The translations under genes and the position numbers were made by a program. From contig JAFGPX010000159.1 of assembly GCA_016935975.1 (NCBI GenBank), forward strand, positions 1-44,433: DNA of 44,433 nt. The letters are read 5' to 3'. Below, piece by piece: positions 33,669 through 42,424 of the stretch (position 1 is its first letter; each line of letters starts with the position of its first letter). This stretch comes from Deltaproteobacteria bacterium (GTDB taxonomy: Bacteria > Myxococcota_A > Polyangia > Fen-1088). The notes beneath the pieces are model-generated. The model searched no databases. It was not told the origin of the DNA and worked only from the letters and a program-made list of their open reading frames with translations.

Positions 33669-34727
33669 CTACCGGCACCCCACCCGGCTGCGGCCGACCA
33701 CGACGTTGTCGTAGAACAGGCCGGCGACGCTGTGGTCGCCGTGGTGGAACAGGCTTAGCCAGAGGATCGTGAGCTTCAGGTCGGGCGTAGTTCGGTACCA
33801 GAGTCCGGCCCACGGTCCGATCTCTTGGCCGTCGACCCACAAGTCGAGCATGCCCGTAGCGCCGCTGCCGTCTTGCGAAGGAGCGCCGCCGGCCATCATG
33901 AGCTCGACGCAGTACCAGCGGTCGGTCACGAGCGCGGGCGGCACGACGCCTGGACGGTGGGCAGGATTGGTGCAGTAGGTCTGCCCCTGGTCGGCCATGC
34001 ACGGGAAGTGATCGCCCCAGCACTGGCCGTTGGGATTCGCGCAATCCATGTACATGCCACGGTAGTAGGAATAGACGTTGTACACGTGCATGTCGGTGGT
34101 GTGCTCGACCCAGCCCGTGAACCAGTCGCTGCCGCTCGGGCGATAGTCCGAGCGTCCCAGGAGATCGCGACTGCCGGCGTGCAAGCCCCCACCGTGGTTG
34201 GGCGCGCCGAAGTCGAAACCGGTTTCGTACTTGACGTACCAGCGCGCGTAGAGCTTGTCGGCCGGCTCGGACAGCACCTTGACGAGGTCGGCTCCGCCTC
34301 TACCGGCCGGCACACGCAGGCGCATGACGTGGTTGCCGGAAAGGTTCTGCGGTCCCGGGTCGGCCATGAGCAGATTGGTTTGGTCGGGGTTGCCGTCGTA
34401 GTCGTCCCATACGGACTTGCTGCCCTCTTCGAATCCACTGCAGAAGATCCAGTCGACGCCGGGCTGCGCGCATTCGTCGACATCTGGCAAGCCGCCCGTC
34501 TCGTCAGTAGGCACGCGAGCATCCGGCGCGCCACCGCTTCCTCCGCTCCCGATGGCACCGCCATCGCCCGACAATACCGTGCCGCCACCGCTGCCGATGG
34601 CGCCGCCCCCGCCTACAGCGCCGCCAGTACCGAGTGCCGCGTCGGCGGCGGGCTGCGCGGGGCCCGACTTGCTGCTGCAAGAAAGCCACACGCCCACAAA
34701 CACCAGGAAAGCAGTGCGGGCCTGCAT
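33669..34727 (-). CDS. Concanavalin-like/polysaccharide-lyase-like lipoprotein
   Basis: 352 residues from ATG 34725-34727. The signal peptide ends in WLSC (Cys17), followed by a GGAIGSGG linker to about residue 70. The domain resembles a jelly-roll carbohydrate-active fold: DWIFCSGFEEGSKSVWDDYD, GNHVMRLRVPAG, DKLYARWYVKYETGF, HGGGLHAGSRDLLG, RWYCVELMMAGG, GMLDLWVDGQEIG and LTILWLSLFHHGDH. Histidines in the HGGGLHAG and FHHGDH stretches could be functional. A lyase or a lectin-like binding role are both possible. It begins 37 bp after the VWA-like lipoprotein gene ends, likely co-transcribed. Confidence 0.8.
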   Translation of the reverse strand: MQARTAFLVFVGVWLSCSSKSGPAQPAADAALGTGGAVGGGGAIGSGGGTVLSGDGGAIGSGGSGGAPDARVPTDETGGLPDVDECAQPGVDWIFCSGFEEGSKSVWDDYDGNPDQTNLLMADPGPQNLSGNHVMRLRVPAGRGGADLVKVLSEPADKLYARWYVKYETGFDFGAPNHGGGLHAGSRDLLGRSDYRPSGSDWFTGWVEHTTDMHVYNVYSYYRGMYMDCANPNGQCWGDHFPCMADQGQTYCTNPAHRPGVVPPALVTDRWYCVELMMAGGAPSQDGSGATGMLDLWVDGQEIGPWAGLWYRTTPDLKLTILWLSLFHHGDHSVAGLFYDNVVVGRSRVGCR

Positions 34728-34764
34728 CAGCGTTTTCCCATCGCCAGCGTGCCGTGGGCCGGGT

Positions 34765-37071
34765 CTAGTAGTCGCAGCCCGGCGCAACGGTGTTCCCTGA
34801 CAGCGGCTCGGGGCAAGTCCGGCATTGCATCTGCAGCTTGGTGCCCGCATCGAGCTGCGGCTTCGCGCTGATCTCCGCCGCCGTCCGCAAGACCGTGACC
34901 ATCTGCCCTCGAACAGGGCACTGGGCAGTGTCGGCCAGGAGTTGCCAGCAGTCGGTGGCAACGTTGCCATTGGTTGCGCCGGGCAAACACTGTGGCAAGG
35001 CAGGCAGGCTCTCCTGGTAGACGCTCTTCGTCGGATCCTTCGGGTCGGGCGTGGGCACGAGAAGGGCCACGCGACAGTCGGCCTGCACGCCGGCGGTGGC
35101 GCCGTCGGTATCGACGAGCTTGTCGTCGAAACACAGGTTTGTCACCTTGCGGGCGATGGCCCGACCGATGGCATCCAGGGAAGCCGTGAAGTCACGCTCG
35201 CAGATGCTAAACTTGAGGCCGTTCTTGCCGAACTCGTCCACGAACGCCGACAGGCGCAACCCGCCCGTGGCGCCCCAGCCCGCGGCATCCACGTCGAAGC
35301 CCGTGTCCGCATCCGGGTGGCTGGGCGGATGGTCGGGGTCGTAGCACACCGGCCAGTACTCGAAGACCCGGAGCCGCACGGTGTCCGCGGTGTTGGGATT
35401 GGGAATCAGACCGATCTTGTATTCGGCCGTCTCCATGTCGGCGGCGCTGGGCGGCCAGCCGAAGATGCCCGCCACCACGATCTGGTTGTCCGGGTCGGAC
35501 TTGAGCGACTTCAGCTCCCCGGCGAGGTGGCTGATGCTCTTGAGCGGGCTGCACTCCGTGGGTACGGAGGTATCGGTTCCTTCCGGGTAGCCGTCCGTCG
35601 TGTTGGGACAGGCGTCCGTCCTGGCCATGCAATTCCTGAAGGCATGCGTGTAGGCGTTGGTCGTGGGATAGCCAGGAACGCTGGCATCACCCTCGTCAGT
35701 CAGGTTCCTGCCACTGCACATGTGCCCTCGGGTGGCGCAACGCAGGCTCGCGGTCTCGCTGCGCAGCTCGGGCCTGTCGCCCAACATGCCGTCGTTCATG
35801 TGGACCGAGCAGTCGTCTTCGTCGCTCAGGAACACGAGGCCGAGTTGCGCGCTCGGCCGCAGGAAGGCTTGCTGCTGGGCCTCGTTGCCAACCCCCCTGG
35901 CCGCAAGCGCGAACTCGTAGGCTTGCAGCTGGTGCTCCATCCCACAGCCCAAGGTGCCGAGGTTGCTGATCAGGCAGGAGAACACGCTGCTGATGTCGCC
36001 CGAGTAGTTTGCGGCCTGGCCGTTCCTGTGCTCAAGAAACAGTGCGCCAGGAGCGAAGGTGCACGCCGTCGGCGAGCTGAGCATCTGGAAGCGACCCAAA
36101 TCGCCGAACGGGCTTTGGGTTCCGTCGGGTAGGGTCTTGGGACCGCAGGTGCCGCTCTGATAGGCACCGGCCGTGCCGAGGTCGCTGTCGATGATGGCGA
36201 CGCGCAGATCCGGCAAGGAGCCGTCGATGGGATCCTTGAGTGCGGCGATCAGCTTCGAGAACTGCGAGTTCATCTTGCTGACCTTGGGGGCCATGGACGG
36301 CGAGTTGTCGACCATCGTCACGAGATCGACTTGGCGGGTGCCCTGCAGACTCACGTACACATCCGTCTCTTGCTCCACAAAGGTCACGTTGCCGATTGGC
36401 TGGCTGCTGCTCGAGCAAGCCCCAGGACCGGAGCTGTCCGCTCTGCAGGCCGAGGGTGTCGTCGCGCCGGACGGGCCGAAGAAGTCCTTGCACACGCAGA
36501 GCTTCTTGCAGCAGAGCTGGCCGACCGTGAAAGGAATGCCACAGGCGAATCCCTTCGCACATCGCTTGTCGAGGCCGTTGGCCGGGTCACGCATCTCCCC
36601 CGCGCAGTCGCTATCCTGGCTACACTCCGCGGAACAGACGGCCTCCGTGTCAACCGTACCGCTCGCCCCCGGTTGCACCATGGGCTTGAGGCAGAGGTGG
36701 CTCGGGCAGTCGCCGGCGCTGGCGTTGTACACGGCCTGGCTCGGCAGCGTGCTCACGGTCAGGTCACACGGACGCCCGATGCCCCGGCTGGCGGCGAAGT
36801 CCGCTCGGGCGGGCACGTCGGCAACTGCACCGGCCTGATCGGCCTTGTCGGTGACATCCGGGCGTGGATCGCTCTCGACCCGATCAGCCCTCTCGGTGAC
36901 ATCCGGCCCCGCATCACTCTCGACCTGATCGGCCTTCGCGGTGACGTCCGGCCCCGCATCGCTCTCTCCCTCGGGAACCTTCTGCGGGCTCGTGCGACAG
37001 GCAAGCCAGACCAAACCAACCAGTATCGTGTTGCTCCAGAAACACACCCTCGCAACCGCGTGCTTCGGCAT
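34765..37071 (-). CDS. Large Cys-rich VWA-like lipoprotein
   Basis: 768 residues from ATG 37069-37071 (AAGGAG upstream). Lipobox VWLAC (Cys25) is followed by three 15-residue repeats (ESDAGPDVTxKAD). A Cys-rich region (CSAECSQDSDCAG ... CCKKLCVCKDF) leads to a VWA-like domain beginning DLVTMVDNSPSM, where the MIDAS reads D255-N-S257-P-S259, the usual DxSxS pattern. Further motifs are GLVFLSDEDDCSVH and VVAGIFGWPPS. Many myxobacterial lipoproteins share this layout. The C-terminal third has several paired Cys (CFDDKLVD, CLPG, CRTCPEP). It probably acts at the cell surface; ligand unknown. Confidence 0.85.
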   Translation of the reverse strand: MPKHAVARVCFWSNTILVGLVWLACRTSPQKVPEGESDAGPDVTAKADQVESDAGPDVTERADRVESDPRPDVTDKADQAGAVADVPARADFAASRGIGRPCDLTVSTLPSQAVYNASAGDCPSHLCLKPMVQPGASGTVDTEAVCSAECSQDSDCAGEMRDPANGLDKRCAKGFACGIPFTVGQLCCKKLCVCKDFFGPSGATTPSACRADSSGPGACSSSSQPIGNVTFVEQETDVYVSLQGTRQVDLVTMVDNSPSMAPKVSKMNSQFSKLIAALKDPIDGSLPDLRVAIIDSDLGTAGAYQSGTCGPKTLPDGTQSPFGDLGRFQMLSSPTACTFAPGALFLEHRNGQAANYSGDISSVFSCLISNLGTLGCGMEHQLQAYEFALAARGVGNEAQQQAFLRPSAQLGLVFLSDEDDCSVHMNDGMLGDRPELRSETASLRCATRGHMCSGRNLTDEGDASVPGYPTTNAYTHAFRNCMARTDACPNTTDGYPEGTDTSVPTECSPLKSISHLAGELKSLKSDPDNQIVVAGIFGWPPSAADMETAEYKIGLIPNPNTADTVRLRVFEYWPVCYDPDHPPSHPDADTGFDVDAAGWGATGGLRLSAFVDEFGKNGLKFSICERDFTASLDAIGRAIARKVTNLCFDDKLVDTDGATAGVQADCRVALLVPTPDPKDPTKSVYQESLPALPQCLPGATNGNVATDCWQLLADTAQCPVRGQMVTVLRTAAEISAKPQLDAGTKLQMQCRTCPEPLSGNTVAPGCDY
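36835..36969 (-). repeat. Three 45-bp tandem repeats coding for ESDAGPDVTxKADQV
   Basis: Units begin at 36835, 36880 and 36925, each 45 bp and in frame, differing at a few positions. They form the acidic linker just after the lipobox of the VWA-like lipoprotein. Confidence 0.85.
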
Positions 37072-37126
37072 GATGGGCTCCTTCCGCGTGGCAAGACCAG
37101 AGTAACATCGTGCCACAAGGCTCGGG

Positions 37127-37879
37127 TTAGCGAATCGCCACTGTCCGGGCCGCACGCAGCAGATCCTCGGGCGCGACCTCGGACGCAACCGGGCCGTCCG
37201 TGGTGACCAGGGCATCCGTGCCCAGGCTACCCGGCGCGCCGCCGGTCAACGCCACCAGCGGCAGCGCGCGAGCAACCATGGCGCCGCTGGGCACCGGCCG
37301 CGCGTCTTGCGAGCGGCGAACGCAGATGGGCGCGAGCTGGTAGTGATCGAGCAGCCGGCCCAGCTCCGTCACGCCGTCGTCCTCGTCGAAGAGCACTCCG
37401 GCCGGAATTCCCGATTCGCCGAAAGAACGCACCAGCGCCTGCACCATGGCTCGTGCCCAGTCGGCACGACCGGCAGTTGCTTGTGTCAGAACGGCAGGAG
37501 AAGGCAACGCGATCAATGTCGTTCGGGGCGTATTCGATGGCGGCAAGCTTCGCAGTGCCTCGCGCGCTGCCAGGAGCGGACCGCAGTCGATGGTTTCCGC
37601 CGGTGCCCGCAGCGCCGCCGGCTGCGAGCCAAGCGCGATGCCGCGCTCGCCGACCGTCGCCGGCCAGCCCGCGCTGCGTAGGATCCAGGCGGCCGGCACA
37701 TCCAGGCACTCCACATCGAGGGACAAGAGCTCGCTCGCCCGCCGGAAAGCCCGCGCCAGCGCGTCGGGCCGTGCCAGCAGCGACGACAGCGGCGCTTGCT
37801 CCAGGCGCGCGAGATACTCACCCAAACGGGGCGCGAAGCACGGCCCCTGCGGCGGCCAGACCCTGCGATTGGCGCTCAC
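37127..37879 (-). CDS. Last gene of the ketone-carboxylase-like operon (ApcE position), unknown
   Basis: 250 residues from GTG 37879, whose GTGA overlaps the TGA of the HyuB-type gene; an upstream ATG (37966) lies inside that gene. The N-terminal part (CFAPRLGEYLARLEQAPLSS ... AFRRASELLSLDVECLDVPA) has a weak resemblance to uroporphyrinogen decarboxylase-like TIM barrels, but I cannot confirm it. Later segments include GVLFDEDDGVTELGRLLDHY and PVASEVAPEDLLRAAR. By position it corresponds to the separate epsilon subunit (ApcE) of acetophenone carboxylase, which is slightly larger in the known enzyme. The role is inferred only from operon order. Confidence 0.72.
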   Translation of the reverse strand: MSANRRVWPPQGPCFAPRLGEYLARLEQAPLSSLLARPDALARAFRRASELLSLDVECLDVPAAWILRSAGWPATVGERGIALGSQPAALRAPAETIDCGPLLAAREALRSLPPSNTPRTTLIALPSPAVLTQATAGRADWARAMVQALVRSFGESGIPAGVLFDEDDGVTELGRLLDHYQLAPICVRRSQDARPVPSGAMVARALPLVALTGGAPGSLGTDALVTTDGPVASEVAPEDLLRAARTVAIR

Positions 37880-39933
37880 AGGCGCATCACCGGCCGCACG
37901 GGCTTGGCGTCGGGCCAGCTCCCGTAGCAGGCGAGCATGTCCTCCGGCGGCTTTCTCTGCGACCACTCGGCCAAGAACTCGGCCCAGGGCTTGCCGTGGG
38001 CCAGGCGCTCTTGCCGGATCTCGGCACGTTTGCGTGCGGTGGCCTCGTCATCGGGCATGCCGCTGGCCGCATCGAGCACGACGCCGTAGGTGTCGAGCGC
38101 CGCGCGCGGCGAAACCCGCTGCTCGCGCACGTCGCGCGCCACCCGCGCGGGATCGCGCTCCAGCACGTCGCCGTAGCCCGAGCCTCCCGAGGCGATGACC
38201 GAGACCAGATCCCCCTTGCCGATCATGCGCGAGGCTCGCGTCGTCCGCTCGAAACGGTACTGGCCGCCGAGCTGGCGTTTTTCGGCCAGCTCGCGGAAGT
38301 CGCGCGGCAGGGGCTCGCCCTTGCCGAGCTTTTCGATGGCGTCTGTGCCCACCACGTGGATGCCCGGCGCGGCCGGGGGCGGATAGCCACCGAACAGCCC
38401 CTGGCCGATGAGGACCCGCGTGGTCGCCCCCATCGAAGAGATCACGGCGCGCGGCACGTGATAGAGGACGAGCGCGCTCTCGACCCCGGTGCCGCCGCGG
38501 AACTTGCCCGGGCCGCCGCTGTCGCGAAGCTCGTTCTGGAAAAGGTGCAAGAAGAAGGTCTCGGTCTCCACGTCCTCGACGTCGGGCCCGAGCCCCGTGT
38601 GCGCCATGGGGAAGCCGTAGCAGTCGACGCCGTCCATGTCGCTGCGCGCGCCCAGGCCCTCGCCGTTGAAGGGATAGCCGAGCAGATCCGCGACCCGGCC
38701 GCCCCACTGGTTCATGCCGGCGTAGACGAAGGGCACGGTGTGGTTGTTGCCGGCGCTGCCAGAAACCAAGCTCTGCTGCTGGCTCGCGTACATCATCTTG
38801 GAGAACACGATGGGCGTCAGGGTCAGCGCCTGCCAGCAGGCGTACACCGACTGCGACACCGCGGCCTCGCTGCCGGCATTGAGCAGGCAACCATCCGGCA
38901 CCACGAAGTCGAGGGGCGCGAAGGTGCCAGCGCTCACCGGCAGATCGTGGAAGGCGTAGGCGTAGAGGTAGATGGCCATGTGCGCGGCGGCGATGTGCGC
39001 GAAGGCGTTCTGCGGGCCCTCGTTCTCGGGCGACGTGCCCGTGAAATCGAGGGTGAGCTTCTCGCCCGCCTTGCGCGCGGTGATTGCCGCGCGCACCAGC
39101 GACTCGGTGGCGCCCACCGTGTCGGCGAAGGACACGGCACGGAAAGTCCCGTCGGGCCAGCTCGCGACGCGGGCGCGCGCGCTGGCTTCGGACTGCATGA
39201 TGAGCTTGCGGAAGAGCCCTCCCAGAAGCGGCGCCCCGACGGCCTTGGCCAGATCCTGGACGCGGCGGCGAATGCGATCCGCCGCGGTCACGCGGGCACG
39301 CACGTCGACCACCTGCATGCGCGGCGCGCGCGACATGAAGTTCTCCATCATCTCCAGCAGGTCGGCGCGCAGCTCGTAGCGCTCGCCGATCTTGATGGGC
39401 GACAGCTTCATGCCTTCCCAGTGGCGACTCTTGGCCGAGCCGGGCATGCCGCCGGGCTCGACCGCGTCGGTCTCGGGCTGATGGACGGCGGCGCAGCTCC
39501 ACGCCAGAAGCTGCCCCTCGTGGAAGATGGGCATGATGGCGATCTGGTCCGGGTTGTGAATGCCGCCGTAGAGCGCATCGTTGCAGTAGAAGATGTCGCC
39601 CTCGTGGATGCCGACCGTGGGCTCTCCCTCGAAATGGCTGCGCACGAACTTGACCGGCAACTGGGCGGTGACCGCGTGCATGTACACGCCGCACGAGGCC
39701 GCGACCATGTTGCCCGCGGGATCGTAGATGCCGACGACCAGATCCCCCGAGTGCAGCATCGACGACACCCCGGTGCGCACGAACACATCGGCGGCCTCGT
39801 CGAGAATGGCGTTCAACTTCTCGCTGTAGATCTCGCAGTCGCCCGGCGCCAAGCGCGCGGCCGCCGCCAGCTCCTCGGCAGACGGCGGGCTCGGTTTGAT
39901 CCAGGCGAGCAAGGTGGCGCGGTCGACGGCCAT
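37876..39933 (-). CDS. hyuB: HyuB-type (hydantoinase B/ApcD-like) carboxylase subunit
   Basis: 685 residues from ATG 39931-39933, 2 bp after the preceding HyuA stop; the same frame extends upstream but only as shadow of that gene. Family motifs: SSMLHSGDLVVGIYDPAGNM, GDIFYCNDALYGGIHNPDQ, HQPETDAVEPGGMPGSAKSR, TLDFTGTSPENEGPQNAFAH, GRVADLLGYPFNGEGLGARS, and GGPGKFRGGTGVE. HyuB proteins pair with HyuA as hydantoinases, 5-oxoprolinase or ketone carboxylases. Here the five-gene operon favours the carboxylase group, where this would be the ApcD-like subunit. Confidence 0.9.
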   Translation of the reverse strand: MAVDRATLLAWIKPSPPSAEELAAAARLAPGDCEIYSEKLNAILDEAADVFVRTGVSSMLHSGDLVVGIYDPAGNMVAASCGVYMHAVTAQLPVKFVRSHFEGEPTVGIHEGDIFYCNDALYGGIHNPDQIAIMPIFHEGQLLAWSCAAVHQPETDAVEPGGMPGSAKSRHWEGMKLSPIKIGERYELRADLLEMMENFMSRAPRMQVVDVRARVTAADRIRRRVQDLAKAVGAPLLGGLFRKLIMQSEASARARVASWPDGTFRAVSFADTVGATESLVRAAITARKAGEKLTLDFTGTSPENEGPQNAFAHIAAAHMAIYLYAYAFHDLPVSAGTFAPLDFVVPDGCLLNAGSEAAVSQSVYACWQALTLTPIVFSKMMYASQQQSLVSGSAGNNHTVPFVYAGMNQWGGRVADLLGYPFNGEGLGARSDMDGVDCYGFPMAHTGLGPDVEDVETETFFLHLFQNELRDSGGPGKFRGGTGVESALVLYHVPRAVISSMGATTRVLIGQGLFGGYPPPAAPGIHVVGTDAIEKLGKGEPLPRDFRELAEKRQLGGQYRFERTTRASRMIGKGDLVSVIASGGSGYGDVLERDPARVARDVREQRVSPRAALDTYGVVLDAASGMPDDEATARKRAEIRQERLAHGKPWAEFLAEWSQRKPPEDMLACYGSWPDAKPVRPVMRL

Positions 39934-39935
39934 GG

Positions 39936-42074
39936 CTAGATCCTCTCCCGTTCGATGATACCGGCGCCGGTCTCGTGAACGCGGTAGTGCCAACCGGGCG
40001 GCAAGACGGTCGTGGTGTCGGGCGCTTCCAGTATCGCCGGACCGGCGATGCGGTTGCCCGGCTCGAGCGCGGCGGCCGTGAATACGCGCGTCTCGGCGAA
40101 GCCACCGAGCTCGTGCCAATACGCCGGACGCGCGGGGCGAACGGCGCCCTCCGAGGGCGTGGGTGCGCCGAGCGGACGGCGAGGCAAGCCGATGCGCGGT
40201 GTCGGCAAGGTCGCGTGTAGAACGAAGTGGTGCAGCTCGACCCCACCCGCCGGGAAAAGCGACAGCGGGCTGAAGGCGCGGCCGTACTCGGCCGCGAAGG
40301 CCTGGTAGACGGCTTCGGCGTCCCCCCGCGAGGCGAGGCGTAGCCTCGGACATGCAAAGCGTTTGCTGTTGAGCTGGCCGCCGAACTTGCCGTCGAGCTG
40401 CAGGGTGAAGACGACGTCATCGGCCGGCAGGCCCTCGGCCAGAAAATCCGCCTCGGCGCGCTCTTCGAGCCTGGCTACCGTCTGGTTGAAAACGGAAAAG
40501 TCGTCGAGCCAGTTCTTGCCGCCCGGAGCCAGCAGTTGCAGGCGGTGCGACTGCTCGTAGACGTGCTCGATGTCCATGTGGGCCGAGCCGAAGGCGCAGA
40601 ACACGGCGGAGAACGGCAAGGTGATGAGGCGGCCGACCTCGGCGAAAAGCCCGAAGCCGCATGCGTGCGTGGGGCCGGCGCCGCCGCACGCGACCAGCGC
40701 GAAGCTGCGCGGGTCGTGCCCGCGCAGCGCGGTTTCCTTGAAGAGGGCATGCCCCGCGTTGGCGTCCACGACCCGGCGGACGAGCATGGCCGCGGCCTCG
40801 ATGGAAAGCCCGAGCGGCCGCGCCAGGCGCGACTCGATGGCGGCCCGCGCGCGTCCGACGTCGAGGCGCAGCCGCCCGCCGTGGAAGGTCTCGGGATTGA
40901 GGTAGCCGAGCACCACGTCGGCGTCCGTGACCGTGGGCTCTTCGCCACCTTGGTCATAGGCCGCCGGACCGGGCATCGAGCCAGCGCTCTCGGGTCCGAC
41001 CTCGACTCGGCCGGTGGCCCCATCGAGGCGAGCGATGGAGCCGCCGCCCGCGCCGATCGAACGGGTCTCCATCATGGCGATGCCCACCTGCCAGCGGTCG
41101 AGAAGCGGCCGCGCCCGGTGCGCGGACGGCCGGCCGCCTTCCACGATGCCCATGTCGAAGCTGGTGCCGCCCATGTCCGCGAGGATCAGATTCTCCTCGC
41201 CGAGCTCGCTGCCCACGAAGGCCGCCCCCAGAAGGCCCGCCACCGGGCCGCCGTTGCAGGTCTCGACCGCGCTCGTCTTGCGCACCTCGGCCATGCCGCC
41301 GCTCGCGTGAATCATCATGAGCGGCCCGCCGCAGCCCTGGCGCACAAGCTCGTCGCGCATGCCGGCCAGCTCCTCGCGCATGGCCTGGTGCAAGTAGGCG
41401 TCGAGAATCGCGGTCATGGTCCGCGCGTACTCGTCGCGCCGTGGCAGCACCTCGCTCGACAGCACGACCGGCATGCTGCCCAAGTAGCTCGCCGGATAGT
41501 GCTCGCGCACGATCTCACGCACGCGCCGCTCGTGATCCGGAAAGAGGTGCGACCAGAGGAGAGAAACCACGAGACCGCGGGCGCCGCGGCCGACTAGCTC
41601 CTCGACCTTGACGGCCACGTCCTGCTCGTCGAGAGGGGCCAGCACGCGGCCGAAGGAATCGACGCGCTCGCGCACGCCCACCGTCATGTCGCGCGGGACG
41701 AGAGGCTCGGGCCGGCGGGCGCGGGCCACGTTGCGCCGCTCGCGCACCGGCAAGCCGTCGGCCCACTGGCCGCCGCGGCCGATGTAGATGGTGTCCTCGA
41801 AGCCCGCCGTGGTGACGAGCCCCAGGCGCGGCCCCTTGCGCTCGAGTAGGCGATTGAACGCGACGGTCGTCGAGTAGCGCACCATCTCGGTCGCGGCCAG
41901 CAGCGAGGCGAGATCCGTGCCGAGCTCTGCCGCCGCGCTCTCCAGCGCGCGCAGAAAGCCGACGGAGAGGTTGTAGGAGGTGGTGGAGGCCTTGGCCTTG
42001 GCGACGCGACCGTCGGCCGTCACCAGCGCATCGGTGAAGGTTCCACCCACATCAATGTCGATTGAAACCGTCAC
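39936..42074 (-). CDS. hyuA: HyuA-type ATPase subunit (ApcC-like)
   Basis: 712 residues from GTG 42074, which overlaps the preceding stop as GTGA. The ASKHA phosphate-1 motif is intact: DIDVGGTFTDALV (residues 6-18). A second nucleotide motif is LADMGGTSFDMGIVEGG. Also typical are TSYNLSVGFLRALES, STTVAFNRLLERKGPRLGLV, DARVGPESAGSMPGPAAYD-like EVGPESAGSMPGPA, and GPTHACGFGLFAEVG. HyuA proteins use ATP to activate the carbonyl substrate. Two HyuA paralogues in one operon are expected of acetophenone carboxylase (ApcA and ApcC), of which this longer one fits ApcC. Confidence 0.9.
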   Translation of the reverse strand: MTVSIDIDVGGTFTDALVTADGRVAKAKASTTSYNLSVGFLRALESAAAELGTDLASLLAATEMVRYSTTVAFNRLLERKGPRLGLVTTAGFEDTIYIGRGGQWADGLPVRERRNVARARRPEPLVPRDMTVGVRERVDSFGRVLAPLDEQDVAVKVEELVGRGARGLVVSLLWSHLFPDHERRVREIVREHYPASYLGSMPVVLSSEVLPRRDEYARTMTAILDAYLHQAMREELAGMRDELVRQGCGGPLMMIHASGGMAEVRKTSAVETCNGGPVAGLLGAAFVGSELGEENLILADMGGTSFDMGIVEGGRPSAHRARPLLDRWQVGIAMMETRSIGAGGGSIARLDGATGRVEVGPESAGSMPGPAAYDQGGEEPTVTDADVVLGYLNPETFHGGRLRLDVGRARAAIESRLARPLGLSIEAAAMLVRRVVDANAGHALFKETALRGHDPRSFALVACGGAGPTHACGFGLFAEVGRLITLPFSAVFCAFGSAHMDIEHVYEQSHRLQLLAPGGKNWLDDFSVFNQTVARLEERAEADFLAEGLPADDVVFTLQLDGKFGGQLNSKRFACPRLRLASRGDAEAVYQAFAAEYGRAFSPLSLFPAGGVELHHFVLHATLPTPRIGLPRRPLGAPTPSEGAVRPARPAYWHELGGFAETRVFTAAALEPGNRIAGPAILEAPDTTTVLPPGWHYRVHETGAGIIERERI

Positions 42075-42424
42075 GGCTTTCCCTCACCGGCCGCGCGGCG
42101 GCGCAGGCTCTCCAGATCCAGCTCGATGTCGTGCGTGGGCGGGTGCCCGGGCGGCAGCGCCTCGGTCTCGACCAACGTGCCACAGCCCGGGCAGTAGAAC
42201 TCGACGAGCAGGCACAGCGAGGGATCGGGCGCGAAGCTGTAGCGCTCGCCCTCGACCTCGGGCGGGTACAAGGTGCGTGGATCGCGCGCGTGGACGAGGC
42301 AGCCTTCCTTGTAGCTTCGGGCCGCGGGCCCGAGCGCGCGCCGGCAGCGCCGGCAATGCCACGTCTCGGTGCCGAGATCGATCTCCAGGTACTCGGTGAC
42401 GGCTACGCTTGCAGGTGCATCCAT
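42071..42424 (-). CDS. Small zinc-ribbon subunit (ApcB-like)
   Basis: 117 residues from ATG 42422-42424, starting inside the end of the upstream HyuA gene (22-bp overlap) and ending in an overlap with the next. Two CxxC pairs, WHCRRC (Cys24, Cys27) and YCPGC (Cys78, Cys81), look like one zinc site. The middle is YKEGCLVHARDPRTLYPPEV and LCLLVEFYCPGCGTLVETE. Size, Cys pattern and position match the roughly 15-kDa ApcB subunit of acetophenone carboxylase and recall the zinc-containing gamma subunit of acetone carboxylase. The reading frame continues upstream without a better start. Confidence 0.82.
   Translation of the reverse strand: MDAPASVAVTEYLEIDLGTETWHCRRCRRALGPAARSYKEGCLVHARDPRTLYPPEVEGERYSFAPDPSLCLLVEFYCPGCGTLVETEALPPGHPPTHDIELDLESLRRRAAGEGKP

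Noticed and set aside
39934-40353. N-terminal extension of the HyuB-type gene
   Set aside because: It lies entirely in the HyuA gene on the same strand in another frame; the ATG at 39933 fits family length.
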